Origin: a virus
Reading direction: 5' to 3' (one strand)
Length of the DNA: 20,754 nt
Virus record (IMG/VR): IMGVR_UViG_3300050014_000330
Span: 1-20,754 of that record
Positions 11,944 through 19,252 of this stretch are shown one piece after another. Under the pieces are notes generated by a model, which did not search any database, was not told the origin of the DNA, and saw only the letters and a program-made list of their open reading frames with translations. A program made the translations under genes and the position numbers. Within the stretch, counting starts at the first letter, position 1, and each line of letters opens with the position of its first letter.

Positions 11944-12381
11944 TTGACCCGACGACAGCGCACGCGAATGCGAATAATCTGCATCATCTTCTTCATGCTC
12001 GGGCTGCTGCTACTTATCTTCAAGTATCCCGACACTGCCAAGGCAGTCTACATATCAAAGACCTGCAACGCATCTGACTGGCCTGCGTACACGGTGACGG
12101 TCACACCGATCGGAGACTACTACTGCACAGGATATGACCCTCACAGCTATCAGTGTTGCAGCAAGACTGACGGAATCACCGCATCCGGCGTTGAAGCAAC
12201 CGCGGGAAAAACCATTGCCATGAAAGATTACTCTTTTGGAACACGCATTTATATATCAGGCCTGGGCGAGTTTACAGTACAAGACCGGGGCGTCGGTTCA
12301 GGCACGATTGATATAGCCTGCAACGATATCCCTTCCTGCTACGCAATTACCGGCCATAGGCCAGCTTACTTAATAAACTAA
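11944..12381 (+). CDS. Membrane-anchored or secreted 3D-domain protein
   Basis: The 145-aa product begins at TTG 11944, just after a GAGG. An ATG at 11968 (138 codons with stop) is an alternative. The basic N-terminus and hydrophobic segment RIICIIFFMLGLLLLIF (about 10-26) form a signal anchor. Residues about 60-145 are a 3D domain with a double-psi beta-barrel (GYDPHSYQCCSKTDGITASGV, GTRIYISGLGEFTVQDRGVG, TIDIACND). The Asp residues at 114 and 123 fit the family, and five cysteines could form disulfides. Such domains act on or bind peptidoglycan (MltA/Rpf-like), outside the membrane. In an early region this suggests a role at the cell wall during infection or lysogeny, not in lysis. Confidence 0.72.
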   Translation: MTRRQRTRMRIICIIFFMLGLLLLIFKYPDTAKAVYISKTCNASDWPAYTVTVTPIGDYYCTGYDPHSYQCCSKTDGITASGVEATAGKTIAMKDYSFGTRIYISGLGEFTVQDRGVGSGTIDIACNDIPSCYAITGHRPAYLIN

Positions 12382-12399
12382 CGAAAGAAGGAAAATTCC

Positions 12400-12636
12400 A
12401 TGATTAAGGTATCTCCGCTTCCTGAATCCGGCGAAACAGTCGCCGTCGCAATCTCTGACCGCGGCACTACGCGATATAGGCCGGGTTACATACTCAAGGT
12501 TCTCCCTGGCCAGACAGAAAACGACCCACCAACGTTTGAAATCAAGCTCGGCAAAAAGGACAAGAAGGTCGTTGCCGTTTTCCCATTGTTTCAAATTCAT
12601 GCAAAAGAAATCATTGGTTACCCTGTCAACGGGTGA
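12400..12636 (+). CDS. Small early protein, unknown
   Basis: The 78-aa product starts at ATG 12400 after GAAAGAAGGAA. The composition is beta-rich (VAVAISDRGTTRYRPGYILKVLPGQ, FEIKLGKKDKKVVAVFPLFQIH), suggesting a small SH3-like or beta-barrel domain. No family was recognised. It is five bases from the next gene. Confidence 0.55.
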   Translation: MIKVSPLPESGETVAVAISDRGTTRYRPGYILKVLPGQTENDPPTFEIKLGKKDKKVVAVFPLFQIHAKEIIGYPVNG

Positions 12637-12641
12637 CAGCC

Positions 12642-12812
12642 ATGAAAATCAAGATCACCGAGAACATTCCTGTCGGCAAGCAGTGCAAGCCGAAGCTCGG
12701 GGAAGTGTATGAGGTCATCGAGAAGCATCCCAAACGTCAACTGTATTACATATTAGTGAACGGCAACAAGGTCGGAGTTTTCGCACTGGAATGCAAAGTC
12801 ATAGAAGATTGA
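12642..12812 (+). CDS. Small SH3-like early protein, unknown
   Basis: The 56-aa product starts at ATG 12642. It consists of short beta strands (MKIKITENIPVGKQCKPKLG, YYILVNGNKVGVFALECKVI), the look of a small SH3-like barrel often seen in phage early genes. The stop lies just before the AAAGGAGAG Shine-Dalgarno sequence of the next gene, so expression is coupled. Confidence 0.6.
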   Translation: MKIKITENIPVGKQCKPKLGEVYEVIEKHPKRQLYYILVNGNKVGVFALECKVIED

Positions 12813-12826
12813 AAGGAGAGACCCAA

Positions 12827-12985
12827 GTGTCGTGTAAATGCGCAACTTTTGACCCCGATGAAGGACGCTGGCAGTGCAGTGTTTCGGGAGATGGATGTGT
12901 GTACTATGTACCAAATAGCAAAGCTTGCGCCCAAGATTACGGAGAAGGACCGGACGTAGTTACAGTTGACGACTTGGACGAATAA
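12827..12985 (+). CDS. Small cysteine-rich protein, unknown
   Basis: The 52-aa product starts at GTG 12827 with AAAGGAGAG about ten bases upstream, which decides against the ATG at 12791 lying in the previous gene. Cysteines are at CKC (3, 5), then Cys16, Cys23 and Cys33, and the tail is acidic (GPDVVTVDDLDE). The pattern suits a zinc or disulfide-stabilised mini-domain. No family was recognised. Confidence 0.6.
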   Translation: MSCKCATFDPDEGRWQCSVSGDGCVYYVPNSKACAQDYGEGPDVVTVDDLDE

Positions 12986-13002
12986 GAAAGTAGGACAAGC
13001 AA

Positions 13003-13302
13003 ATGGTAAAAGTTTATGGAGCGTCAGATGATCTAGTGGAAATCGATAATTCAGAGTATGCCGAAGATGAAATAGGCTGTTTTGAGCAAGACGTTTGCGT
13101 TTGGTTTGATGATGGCACAATTATTCGCATCGGTTACAGCAAGCCTGAACTCGCTGTGTGGTACATCGTTGTCGAGAACACCGGGGACGCAGTTTATGCG
13201 CTCACGGTATGTGACGACGAAAACGGGGATATTTACAGCGATGTGTTTGAGATTGATGCCGAAGTGTTAGGCCACAAACTTATTGAACAGAAAGCTGATT
13301 AA
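13003..13302 (+). CDS. Acidic early protein, unknown
   Basis: The 99-aa product starts at ATG 13003. It is strongly acidic and beta-rich (DDLVEIDNSEYAEDEIGCFEQDVCVWFDDGTIIRIGYSK, WYIVVENTGDAVYALTVCDDENGD). The pattern resembles small immunity-like or DNA-mimic-like folds, but that is only composition, and no family was recognised. The following 88 bases (13303-13390) are A-rich and show nothing. Confidence 0.6.
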   Translation: MVKVYGASDDLVEIDNSEYAEDEIGCFEQDVCVWFDDGTIIRIGYSKPELAVWYIVVENTGDAVYALTVCDDENGDIYSDVFEIDAEVLGHKLIEQKAD

Positions 13303-13390
13303 AAAAGTGCTGCCGAACTGATACAAACAGAACGACAGCAAAATAAAATATTACATATCAAAAATAACATAAAGAAAGCGAGATTGTCAA

Positions 13391-13555
13391 ATGAAAGTTA
13401 TCTGCGTAAAAGGCAAATGTATCTTTAACACTGGAGAACAAAATGGATATGAGTGCGCACTCGACACAATTGTAATCAACAGATATGGCAACTGTGAAGT
13501 ACACATGGAAGATTCCGACATTGAAAAGCCAAAGGTTCCCGATGTGGATCTGTAA
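13391..13555 (+). CDS. Small early protein, unknown
   Basis: The 54-aa product starts at ATG 13391 after AAAGAAAGCGAG. It has two Cys near the N-terminus (VICVKGKC), a central beta part (DTIVINRYGNCEVHME) and a Pro/Asp end. It overlaps the next gene by 14 bases, which supports a real coupled pair. Confidence 0.5.
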   Translation: MKVICVKGKCIFNTGEQNGYECALDTIVINRYGNCEVHMEDSDIEKPKVPDVDL

Positions 13556-13715
13556 CGAATGCTTCACGGCGTTTTCAAGCCCAAACGAAGCGAGAGAATA
13601 CTTGAGGCGACTAGACGGGCTTGCATCTGGCATGTATTTAGTGCTAGGTGAAACGTGTCCTTTTTGCGGGAGTTTTATTATAGCGGAGGTGCCAGAAGAT
13701 GATGAACTGTCCTGA
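13542..13715 (+). CDS. Zinc-ribbon protein
   Basis: The 57-aa product starts at ATG 13542, with AAAGG just upstream. A start at 13485 would lie deep inside the preceding gene. Two CxxC knuckles (CNEC at 4-7 and CPFC about 42-45) make a complete zinc ribbon, with a helix EAREYLRRLDGLASG between them. It probably binds nucleic acid or protein. It overlaps the next gene by 17 bases. Confidence 0.6.
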   Translation: MWICNECFTAFSSPNEAREYLRRLDGLASGMYLVLGETCPFCGSFIIAEVPEDDELS

Positions 13716-13938
13716 ACTAGGTTTAAATCCACCAGAGGATAACAACGTGCGATATGTTGAAGGACAAATATTCTTTTGCAGTCAGTGCCATCAAGAAATA
13801 CCAGAAGAACAAAATATGTTTGGCCTTTGCAAACGCTGTGAAGACTCGGCTCAAAAAGCATTTATCAAACTCATGCAGGCATTTACAGGTAACGAGCGTG
13901 ATTTTCTTAACTGGAGATATGACGGACAGGAGTTCTGA
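13699..13938 (+). CDS. Zinc-finger-like early protein
   Basis: The 79-aa product starts at ATG 13699 (or 13702), with GGAGGTG about 8 bases upstream. CSQC (27-30) and CKRC (44-47) form a zinc knuckle pair (FFCSQCHQEI, GLCKRCEDSAQ), and an amphipathic helix follows. It ends at TGA overlapping the ATG of the next gene (TGATG arrangement). No function is known. Confidence 0.6.
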   Translation: MMNCPELGLNPPEDNNVRYVEGQIFFCSQCHQEIPEEQNMFGLCKRCEDSAQKAFIKLMQAFTGNERDFLNWRYDGQEF

Positions 13939-14162
13939 TGGCGAGTAAAAGCGGCGTTGATAGTTACGCCAAAGGAATAGCATCGCTCAATATCTACTTC
14001 CCTGAAAGTAAAATCTGCTGCAATTACTGTTTGCTCTGCCGATATGAAGAAGCTTACAAACGCTATTCATGCAGGGCAACGGACGAATGGCTGTTGAATC
14101 CGTTTATCGGCATTGGAGAGCAATGCGTTATCAAATTTAAGGAGGAAACAAGTGAGCGATAA
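13938..14162 (+). CDS. Cysteine-rich early protein
   Basis: The 74-aa product starts at ATG 13938, sharing a base with the previous stop. CCNYCLLC (27-34), Cys45 and Cys63 could hold zinc or a cluster. The segment SLNIYFPESKICCNYCLLCRYEEAYKRYSCRAT is reminiscent of small phage proteins of this region, but I know no function. It overlaps the next gene by 11 bases. Confidence 0.6.
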   Translation: MASKSGVDSYAKGIASLNIYFPESKICCNYCLLCRYEEAYKRYSCRATDEWLLNPFIGIGEQCVIKFKEETSER

Positions 14163-14391
14163 AACTGAAAGCTATATCATTTTAAAGCCCATTGCGGAAC
14201 GGTTTACAAAAGTGGCCGCAGAGATAACTGACGATGAAATTAAATCGATCATAAAGTCGTCAATGTACGTTCAACTTAAATCAATCCATTTCGGTTATAT
14301 GCTTGGTGAAATTATAGACGAGTGGATTGATAACAATACGCAACTAATCGAAAACTTATTGCTTGATTCTTATAAATCAAAATTGAGTTAA
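14152..14391 (+). CDS. Small helical early protein
   Basis: The 79-aa product starts at GTG 14152 behind AAGGAGG, which is stronger than the upstream in-frame ATG at 14113. It is entirely helical (TKVAAEITDDEIKSIIKSSMYVQLKSI, IIDEWIDNNTQLIENLLL). No family was recognised. It directly precedes the recombination genes and could be an accessory to them. Confidence 0.6.
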   Translation: MSDKTESYIILKPIAERFTKVAAEITDDEIKSIIKSSMYVQLKSIHFGYMLGEIIDEWIDNNTQLIENLLLDSYKSKLS

Positions 14392-14410
14392 GGAGGAATG
14401 ACATATCGGA

Positions 14411-15049
14411 GTGCCAGTAATAATCATTGGCAAATCAGGATCAGGCAAAAGCACATCTTTGCGAAATTTTACTGAATGCGGTCTTATCAATGTCCTTGGA
14501 AAGCCACTACCGTTCAAAAGCGATAAAAAGTATATCACAACCGACAGTTATGAAAAGGTCAAATCGGTTCTCAGCAAAGCGCAAGCAAAGAGCGTTATCA
14601 TTGATGACGCAGGATATTTAATCACCAATTACTTCATGTCCCATCACTCTACAGAGAGCAAAGGCAACGATATTTTCAAACTGTACAACGACCTTGGAGA
14701 TCAGTTTTGGGGAATCATTCGGTTCGTTCAGAACGTTCTATCTGCTGATAAAATCGTCTACTTTATGATGCACGAAGACCATGACGATTATGGAAATGTT
14801 AAGCCAAAAACAATAGGAAAGTTGCTTGACGAAAAAGTGTGTTTAGAGGGAATGGTCACGGTACTTATCCGGTGTGTTGCTGAAAATGGCGCACATAAGT
14901 TTCTGACAAATGGTGACGGAATAGAAAAATCTCCGATAGGGATGTTTGAAAATTCAGAGGTTGATAACGATCTGAAAATGGTTGACACCGCGATACGGTC
15001 CTATTGGGGATTAACAAATATCGAAAGCGAGGAAACGGTAAATGAATAA
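14411..15049 (+). CDS. P-loop ATPase, Sak4/AAA_24-like phage recombination protein
   Basis: The 212-aa product starts at GTG 14411, since an in-frame stop at 14399 rules out longer forms. AGGAGG at 14391-14396 is rather far. Walker A is GKSGSGKS (7-14), Walker B is VIIDD (62-66), and a later conserved HEDHDDYGNVKPKTIGKLLDEKV segment resembles the AAA_24/Sak4 group. These RecA-like proteins work with a phage SSB in single-strand annealing recombination. The next gene encodes an SSB-like protein and overlaps by 8 bases, which supports that role. A general nucleotide-binding role is the alternative. Confidence 0.72.
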   Translation: MPVIIIGKSGSGKSTSLRNFTECGLINVLGKPLPFKSDKKYITTDSYEKVKSVLSKAQAKSVIIDDAGYLITNYFMSHHSTESKGNDIFKLYNDLGDQFWGIIRFVQNVLSADKIVYFMMHEDHDDYGNVKPKTIGKLLDEKVCLEGMVTVLIRCVAENGAHKFLTNGDGIEKSPIGMFENSEVDNDLKMVDTAIRSYWGLTNIESEETVNE

Positions 15050-15626
15050 GCCAAATAGCTACGATACCACGCGAGGGTATGAGGAATTTACGCCATTGGA
15101 CCCCGGTGGTTATGTCTGCAAAATCAAGCAAGTCATTGAAACTAAATCGTCAACCGGCAAGGAAATGATTGAAATCTCTCTTGACGTTGCAGAGGGAGAA
15201 AACAGGGGGTATTACGCCAACCAATTTCGTGCCGATACCCGCGAGAAAAAGAAATGGGGCTGCATCGTTTATCAGCTCACCGAAGATAAAGACGGAAATT
15301 GCAATCGCGGTCTGAAATCCTTTATTGACGCTGTAACGGCCTCAAACAAAGAATTCAATCGTGATGCTATTTGGGGCGATAACTTCGCAAACTTTTTCAA
15401 AGACAGGCTTGTCGGCGGCCTATTCCATCGTGAGCAGTATGAGAACCGAAACAGCGGTAAATTGCAGTGGTCAACAAAGTGTTTTGCTTTTAGAGCAATT
15501 GACGTTATCCGCGCAGGAGTTGAGCCCCCAGAGGATAAGCCGCTTGTTAAAAAAGAATCGCCAGCCTATATGCCCGGCAGCGACTTCAGCGATTTGACCG
15601 ACTCGGACGAAGACTTACCTTTTTAA
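15042..15626 (+). CDS. DUF669 single-strand-DNA-binding-like protein
   Basis: The 194-aa product starts at ATG 15042. Residues about 5-150 match the DUF669 pattern (YEEFTPLDPGGYVCKIKQV, EMIEISLDVAEG, KSFIDAVTASN, VGGLFHREQYENRNSGKLQWSTKC), an OB-fold-like domain. The C-terminus is disordered and acidic and ends DSDEDLPF, like the DDDIPF tip of bacterial SSB that recruits partner enzymes. It is coupled to the upstream ATPase. The role inferred is covering ssDNA in phage recombination and replication. Confidence 0.8.
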   Translation: MNKPNSYDTTRGYEEFTPLDPGGYVCKIKQVIETKSSTGKEMIEISLDVAEGENRGYYANQFRADTREKKKWGCIVYQLTEDKDGNCNRGLKSFIDAVTASNKEFNRDAIWGDNFANFFKDRLVGGLFHREQYENRNSGKLQWSTKCFAFRAIDVIRAGVEPPEDKPLVKKESPAYMPGSDFSDLTDSDEDLPF

Positions 15627-15647
15627 AAATAATAAGGGGCTGAGGTT

Positions 15648-16298
15648 ATGACAATCACAGGCGAAATCAAAAAATATGACGGCAAGCAGCTAATAATCTC
15701 AGCCCCATTTTCAGACACAGACTTACTTATTGACCGGCAGATTAAAGACTGTGAAATCATCTTATCAGACGGACGGACGATCACGGAGAAACAGCGCAAA
15801 TTTATTTTTGCAATGCTCAGAGATATCAGCTTTTATTCAGGGCATGAAATAGCTTTTTTAGAGGACTATTTCAAAGCGGAGTATGTAGCGCGAACAGGTG
15901 GTGAATGGTTTTCTCTTTCGGATTGTTCCATGACCAAAGCAAATGAGTTGATTGAAATTATCATTGAGTATTGCATTGAATGGTACATACCGACAAAATC
16001 CAGCCTGTTAATGTTTGCGCCGGACCTGAGCCGTTACCTTTACTGGTGTTTGAAAAACAAAGTCTGCTGTATTACCCGGCAACCCAAAGCGGAACTACAC
16101 CACGCGGAGGATCATGTTGGCATGGGGCGCAATCGTAAAGAGATTATCCATACAGGTATGCGAGTTATGCCACTGACGCGTTTGATGCACACAGAGGTGC
16201 ACAGGATAGGCCAGCAGACATTCAATGAAAAATATCACATACACGGTATCGAGATCAACGAGGAACTTTGCAAAGTTTGGGGAGTGAAATATGAATAA
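15648..16298 (+). CDS. HNHc_6-type putative nuclease
   Basis: The 216-aa product starts at ATG 15648. The N-terminal half has SDGRTITEKQRKFIFAMLRDIS and WFSLSDCSMTKANELI. The C-terminal nuclease part runs CCITRQPKAELHH (140-152), VGMGRNRKEIIHTGMRVMPL, and ends QTFNEKYHIHGI. This is the HNHc_6 (YqaN-like) family common in Bacillota phage replication modules. The usual second Cys of the zinc knuckle before the HH pair seems changed (CCITRQ instead of CxxC), which may affect folding. It probably nicks or resolves DNA during replication or recombination. Confidence 0.8.
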   Translation: MTITGEIKKYDGKQLIISAPFSDTDLLIDRQIKDCEIILSDGRTITEKQRKFIFAMLRDISFYSGHEIAFLEDYFKAEYVARTGGEWFSLSDCSMTKANELIEIIIEYCIEWYIPTKSSLLMFAPDLSRYLYWCLKNKVCCITRQPKAELHHAEDHVGMGRNRKEIIHTGMRVMPLTRLMHTEVHRIGQQTFNEKYHIHGIEINEELCKVWGVKYE

Positions 16299-16313
16299 TA
16301 CTCAGGTGATTAT

Positions 16314-17042
16314 GTGGAAGGATACATAAAACTGCACAGGAAACTTTTAGACAGTTCAACATTTGATAACCCAAATCTGCTAAAAGTGTTTGTTTGGTGT
16401 TTGCTGAAAGCATCACATCAGGACCGCGATCAAGTTGTTGGGCTTCAACACATACTGCTTTCACCCGGTCAATTTATATACGGCCGGGTGAAAGCTGGAG
16501 AAGAATTACACATGAATCCATCATCGGTTTACAAATATATCCAGTTTTTAAAGAGCGCAGGAAATCTTAACATCAAAAGTAACAACAAATTTAGCGTTGT
16601 AAGCGTTGCAAACTGGGAACTTTATCAATCGGAATCAGAAGAAAGTAACATCAAAAGTAACAACAAAGTAACAACAAAAGAACAACAAAGTAACACAAAC
16701 AAGAATGTAAAGAAAGATATATCTAAAGATATATCTACTGCACCAAAGTTTGAAGCTGATTCTAAGCCGTATCAATGCGCATCGTTTTTGTATAACGCTA
16801 TTTCCGAACGTAGGCCAGGAATGTTTGCATCAGATAAAGATTTGGGCAAAGAAAAAAGATTACAAAGCTGGGCAGGCGATTTTGAAAAGACAAATCGCAT
16901 TGATAAATATGATTGGGAACTAATCGGACAAGTTTTGGAGTTCTCACAGGAAAATTCATTCTGGCAAAAAAATATACTCAGCGGAGATAAGTTTAGAAAG
17001 CAGTTTAAAACACTCTATATGAAAATGGATGATAAAAAATGA
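16314..17042 (+). CDS. Phage replisome organizer / replication initiator (DnaD N-terminal-like winged helix)
   Basis: The 242-aa product starts at GTG 16314 with AGGTGA four bases upstream. A winged-helix domain (about 1-95) includes GYIKLHRKLLDSSTF, LLSPGQFIYGRVKAGEEL, NPSSVYKYIQFLKSAG and FSVVSVANWELYQ. A low-complexity Asn/Lys/Thr linker (about 86-140) is encoded by tandem repeats. The C-terminal domain (about 145-242) ends FWQKNILSGDKFRKQFKTLYMKM, as in helicase-loading initiators. It would bind the origin and load the DnaB-like helicase encoded just downstream. The repeats inside the gene are the likely origin. Confidence 0.8.
   Translation: MEGYIKLHRKLLDSSTFDNPNLLKVFVWCLLKASHQDRDQVVGLQHILLSPGQFIYGRVKAGEELHMNPSSVYKYIQFLKSAGNLNIKSNNKFSVVSVANWELYQSESEESNIKSNNKVTTKEQQSNTNKNVKKDISKDISTAPKFEADSKPYQCASFLYNAISERRPGMFASDKDLGKEKRLQSWAGDFEKTNRIDKYDWELIGQVLEFSQENSFWQKNILSGDKFRKQFKTLYMKMDDKK
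16569..16736 (+). other. ori: Candidate replication origin inside the initiator gene
   Basis: A 21-bp sequence at 16569-16589 is repeated exactly at 16647-16667. From 16656 to 16700 about four tandem 11-bp units follow (AGTAACAACAA and close variants), so the units are phased to one helical turn. Directly after, AAAGATATATCT occurs twice in tandem (16713-16724 and 16725-16736), is AT-rich and holds the palindrome AGATATATCT. Iterons plus an AT-rich unwinding element inside the initiator gene is the lambda O type layout. Confidence 0.6.
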
Positions 17043-17101
17043 GTGGGAAAAAGTTTAGAGAGCAATTTGTAAGTCTTATGGCAAAGATGGGAGGCAAGTA
17101 A
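17039..17101 (+). CDS. 20-codon frame resembling the end of the replisome organizer
   Basis: The frame runs from ATG 17039 (ATGA overlap with the organizer stop) to TAA 17099-17101, immediately before the helicase ATG. Its product, MSGKKFREQFVSLMAKMGGK, closely matches the organizer's own C-terminus (SGDKFRKQFKTLYMKMDDKK). It looks like a duplicated or recombined gene end. Whether it is translated is uncertain, but it also carries the GGGAGG ribosome binding site of the helicase. Confidence 0.45.
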   Translation: MSGKKFREQFVSLMAKMGGK

Positions 17102-18382
17102 ATGGACCGTAGTGCCGAAGCTGAATACAACATAATCGGAGCAATACTTAAAGACCAACGAATAATTGAAAAGATAACAAAACTTCAACCAGAAGATTTC
17201 ACTATTGAAAATTGCGCCATTGTCTATGAGGCCGCTGTGGACGCTTCAGAGCGCGGAAAAACCTTTGACGGTGTTATTGCGGCAGATGTATTAAAAAAGC
17301 GCATGGGAGAACGAGAAGCCGCTACGTTTGTTTTGGAATGTATGGATATAACCCCGACAACATCAAACGTAGAACTTCATGCAAAATTGGTACATAGATA
17401 CGCAGGAGCAAGGCAAATCAAAGAGTCTGTTCAAGAAACTTTAGTATCAGATAATCCGCAGGATATCGCCACAGGGTTAATTACAATCTGCCAGACGTTT
17501 TTACAGGGAGAAAAAAGCGGTCGGGTAAAGACTCTCAGTGATGCTCTGCAAGAAATGATTAATGAAAAACCAGACAACACAATTCGCATTGACACGGGGT
17601 TTCCAAAGCTGGACAGCATACTCAAAGGGCTTAATGGTGGCAATTTTGTATTAATCGGCGCAAGGCCAGGTGTAGGTAAGAGCGCATTCGCACTAGACAT
17701 TGCGAGAACGGCAGCGGGCAAAGGAAATAAGATTTTACTGTTTTCAATGGAAATGCTTGCTGTAGAACTAGCCGAACGTATTGTTGCCAGAGACCCAAGA
17801 TTAAACCTTGATGTCATTATAGACAAAAAGTATTCAACCGAGGATTGGACAGTGTTGACAGAAATATGTTCGACATTGAGCAAACTGCCTTTGTTGATAA
17901 GCGATGAACCGAGCGTAACGGTCAGCAAAATCAGATCACAGGCTATGGCAACACCCGGCCTTAAAATGATTATCGTTGATTTTATGACTTTGATGACATC
18001 ATCCAAAAAATATGATAGCAGGAATTTAGAAGTCGGAGCAATGTCCAGAGATTTAAAAAATCTATCAATGGAAATGAAAATACCTATCGTTGCTTTGGCT
18101 CAGTTAAATCGGGATAAGGACGAAACGGACAAGCCAGAATTAAGAGACCTGAGAGACAGCGGTGAACTCGAACAGAACGCGAACAAAGTTATCTTTCTTT
18201 GGAATCTCGATGCTCCGGTTGAGGGAGCGCCACAAAGGGTAGGCGTGTGTGTCGCAAAGAACAGGCGAGGCAACAGGGGGATATCAATCATGCGGTTTGA
18301 TGGCTCACACATGCGATTTATAGAAACTGATGAAAAGTATGTGCCGAAGAAAAAAAACAAAGTGTTTGGAGAGGGATTATGA
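17102..18382 (+). CDS. dnaB: DnaB-like replicative helicase
   Basis: The 426-aa product starts at ATG 17102 behind GGGAGG. The N-terminal DnaB domain (about 3-105) reads AEYNIIGAILKDQRIIEKI. The RecA-type ATPase domain has Walker A GARPGVGKS (186-194), FSMEM (214-218), Walker B IIVDF (290-294), ALAQLNR (331-337) and LRDSGELEQNA (350-360), then a C-terminal VAKNRRGNRG with the arginine finger region. Length is normal. It unwinds DNA at the phage replication fork and is loaded by the upstream organizer. The stop overlaps the next start (ATGA). Confidence 0.92.
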   Translation: MDRSAEAEYNIIGAILKDQRIIEKITKLQPEDFTIENCAIVYEAAVDASERGKTFDGVIAADVLKKRMGEREAATFVLECMDITPTTSNVELHAKLVHRYAGARQIKESVQETLVSDNPQDIATGLITICQTFLQGEKSGRVKTLSDALQEMINEKPDNTIRIDTGFPKLDSILKGLNGGNFVLIGARPGVGKSAFALDIARTAAGKGNKILLFSMEMLAVELAERIVARDPRLNLDVIIDKKYSTEDWTVLTEICSTLSKLPLLISDEPSVTVSKIRSQAMATPGLKMIIVDFMTLMTSSKKYDSRNLEVGAMSRDLKNLSMEMKIPIVALAQLNRDKDETDKPELRDLRDSGELEQNANKVIFLWNLDAPVEGAPQRVGVCVAKNRRGNRGISIMRFDGSHMRFIETDEKYVPKKKNKVFGEGL

Positions 18383-18519
18383 GTAAAACACAAATTATCA
18401 AAGATTTACGATTTGAAGCGTTGAGATTTAAAGCGCTGTCTCGCATGGCAAAAAATGATTATTACATAAACCGCGCCGAGTTGCTTGATGCGGCAGCCGA
18501 TCTGCTGGAGGAAGGATGA
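18379..18519 (+). CDS. Small helical protein, unknown
   Basis: The 46-aa product starts at ATG 18379, overlapping the helicase stop, and overlaps the next gene start at 18516. It is helical, with basic N-terminal and acidic C-terminal ends (KDLRFEALRFKALSRMAKND, RAELLDAAADLLEEG). The two ATGA-type overlaps argue for real translation. No family was recognised. Confidence 0.6.
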   Translation: MSKTQIIKDLRFEALRFKALSRMAKNDYYINRAELLDAAADLLEEG

Positions 18520-18854
18520 ATAAATACCACAACGAGATAACGGTTGTCGATGGGGCCATATTTCAGAGTAAAAAAGAATCAGCCCGATACGCAGAGTTAA
18601 AACTCCTGGAACGCGCCGGACGGATAGAAAACATCCAGAGGCAAGTTAAGTTTTTATTAGTGCCATCGCAAAAAGACGATAAGGGTAAAGTCATCGAACG
18701 GCCAACATACTATTTTGCTGATTTTACATACAGCCAGGGCGGGAAAATGGTGGTTGAGGATGTAAAGTCGGCGATAACGAAAAGTAATCCGGTTTATGCA
18801 CTGAAGAAAAAATTAATGCTCTATACACACAACATACAGATACATGAAGTGTGA
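18516..18854 (+). CDS. DUF1064 protein, PD-(D/E)XK nuclease-like
   Basis: The 112-aa product starts at ATG 18516 with GGAGG upstream. It contains FQSKKESARYAELKLLERAG (E21), YYFADFTY (D69) and MVVEDVKSA with an E-x-V-K core (E81, K84), then KKKLMLYTHNI. This order matches DUF1064, a family placed in the PD-(D/E)XK nuclease superfamily and found in phage replication modules. A structure-specific or Holliday-junction-type nuclease is likely. The following 104 bases (18855-18958) hold only a weak hairpin (CTACA/TGTAG). Confidence 0.75.
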   Translation: MNKYHNEITVVDGAIFQSKKESARYAELKLLERAGRIENIQRQVKFLLVPSQKDDKGKVIERPTYYFADFTYSQGGKMVVEDVKSAITKSNPVYALKKKLMLYTHNIQIHEV

Positions 18855-18958
18855 CCATCTACAATGCGTCGTGTAGCGTTTGAATTTAGCCTATATAGTT
18901 TGACGTAAAAACAAAACAAATGCGCCACAAGCGTACAGGGGGCTCAGAAAGAGGCAAT

Positions 18959-19252
18959 ATGTTAACAGAAGTAATTGACGGTGTCAAAATCAGCGGCAAC
19001 ATCATTGACATACACCCCGACGAACTAAAGCAGTACGTTGAGCGCGGCAAGTTGCAGCATCCAGACATGACAAGCATGTGGGTAAAACTAAAAGGTGACG
19101 AAGTTGAATTGCGGTATTTCGGGCCGGGAGGTACGCCGGTGCCGTTCGATAGGATCAGGCGCATCAGCGGATATTTGGTCGGGTCGCTCAGTAAATGGAA
19201 CGACGCTAAGCGCGCCGAAGAAGCAGACAGAGTTAAGCACGGAGGTACATAA
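18959..19252 (+). CDS. Early protein with a C-terminal segment like anaerobic ribonucleotide reductase
   Basis: The 97-aa product starts at ATG 18959 with AGAGG five bases upstream, which is better than the ATG at 18920. The first 65 residues are not recognised. The last 30 (RIRRISGYLVGSLSKWNDAK, then RAEEADRVKHG) follow the pattern R-x-x-GYL...WN-x-x-K...E-x-x-DR seen at the C-terminus of anaerobic NrdD enzymes and of short phage proteins annotated after them. The zinc-binding cysteines and the glycyl radical site are absent, so it is no reductase by itself. Confidence 0.55.
   Translation: MLTEVIDGVKISGNIIDIHPDELKQYVERGKLQHPDMTSMWVKLKGDEVELRYFGPGGTPVPFDRIRRISGYLVGSLSKWNDAKRAEEADRVKHGGT

Noticed and set aside
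12746-13120. Minus-strand frame of 124 codons across several small early genes
   Set aside because: It is antisense to three small genes with good ribosome binding sites and has no recognisable features.
16569-16736. CRISPR array
   Set aside because: The repeat units are 11-12 bases in tandem without spacers, lie in a coding frame, and no cas genes are near.
17431-18006. 191-codon open frame on the minus strand
   Set aside because: It lies wholly inside the well-supported DnaB helicase gene, has no ribosome binding site of note, and its translation shows no recognisable motif.
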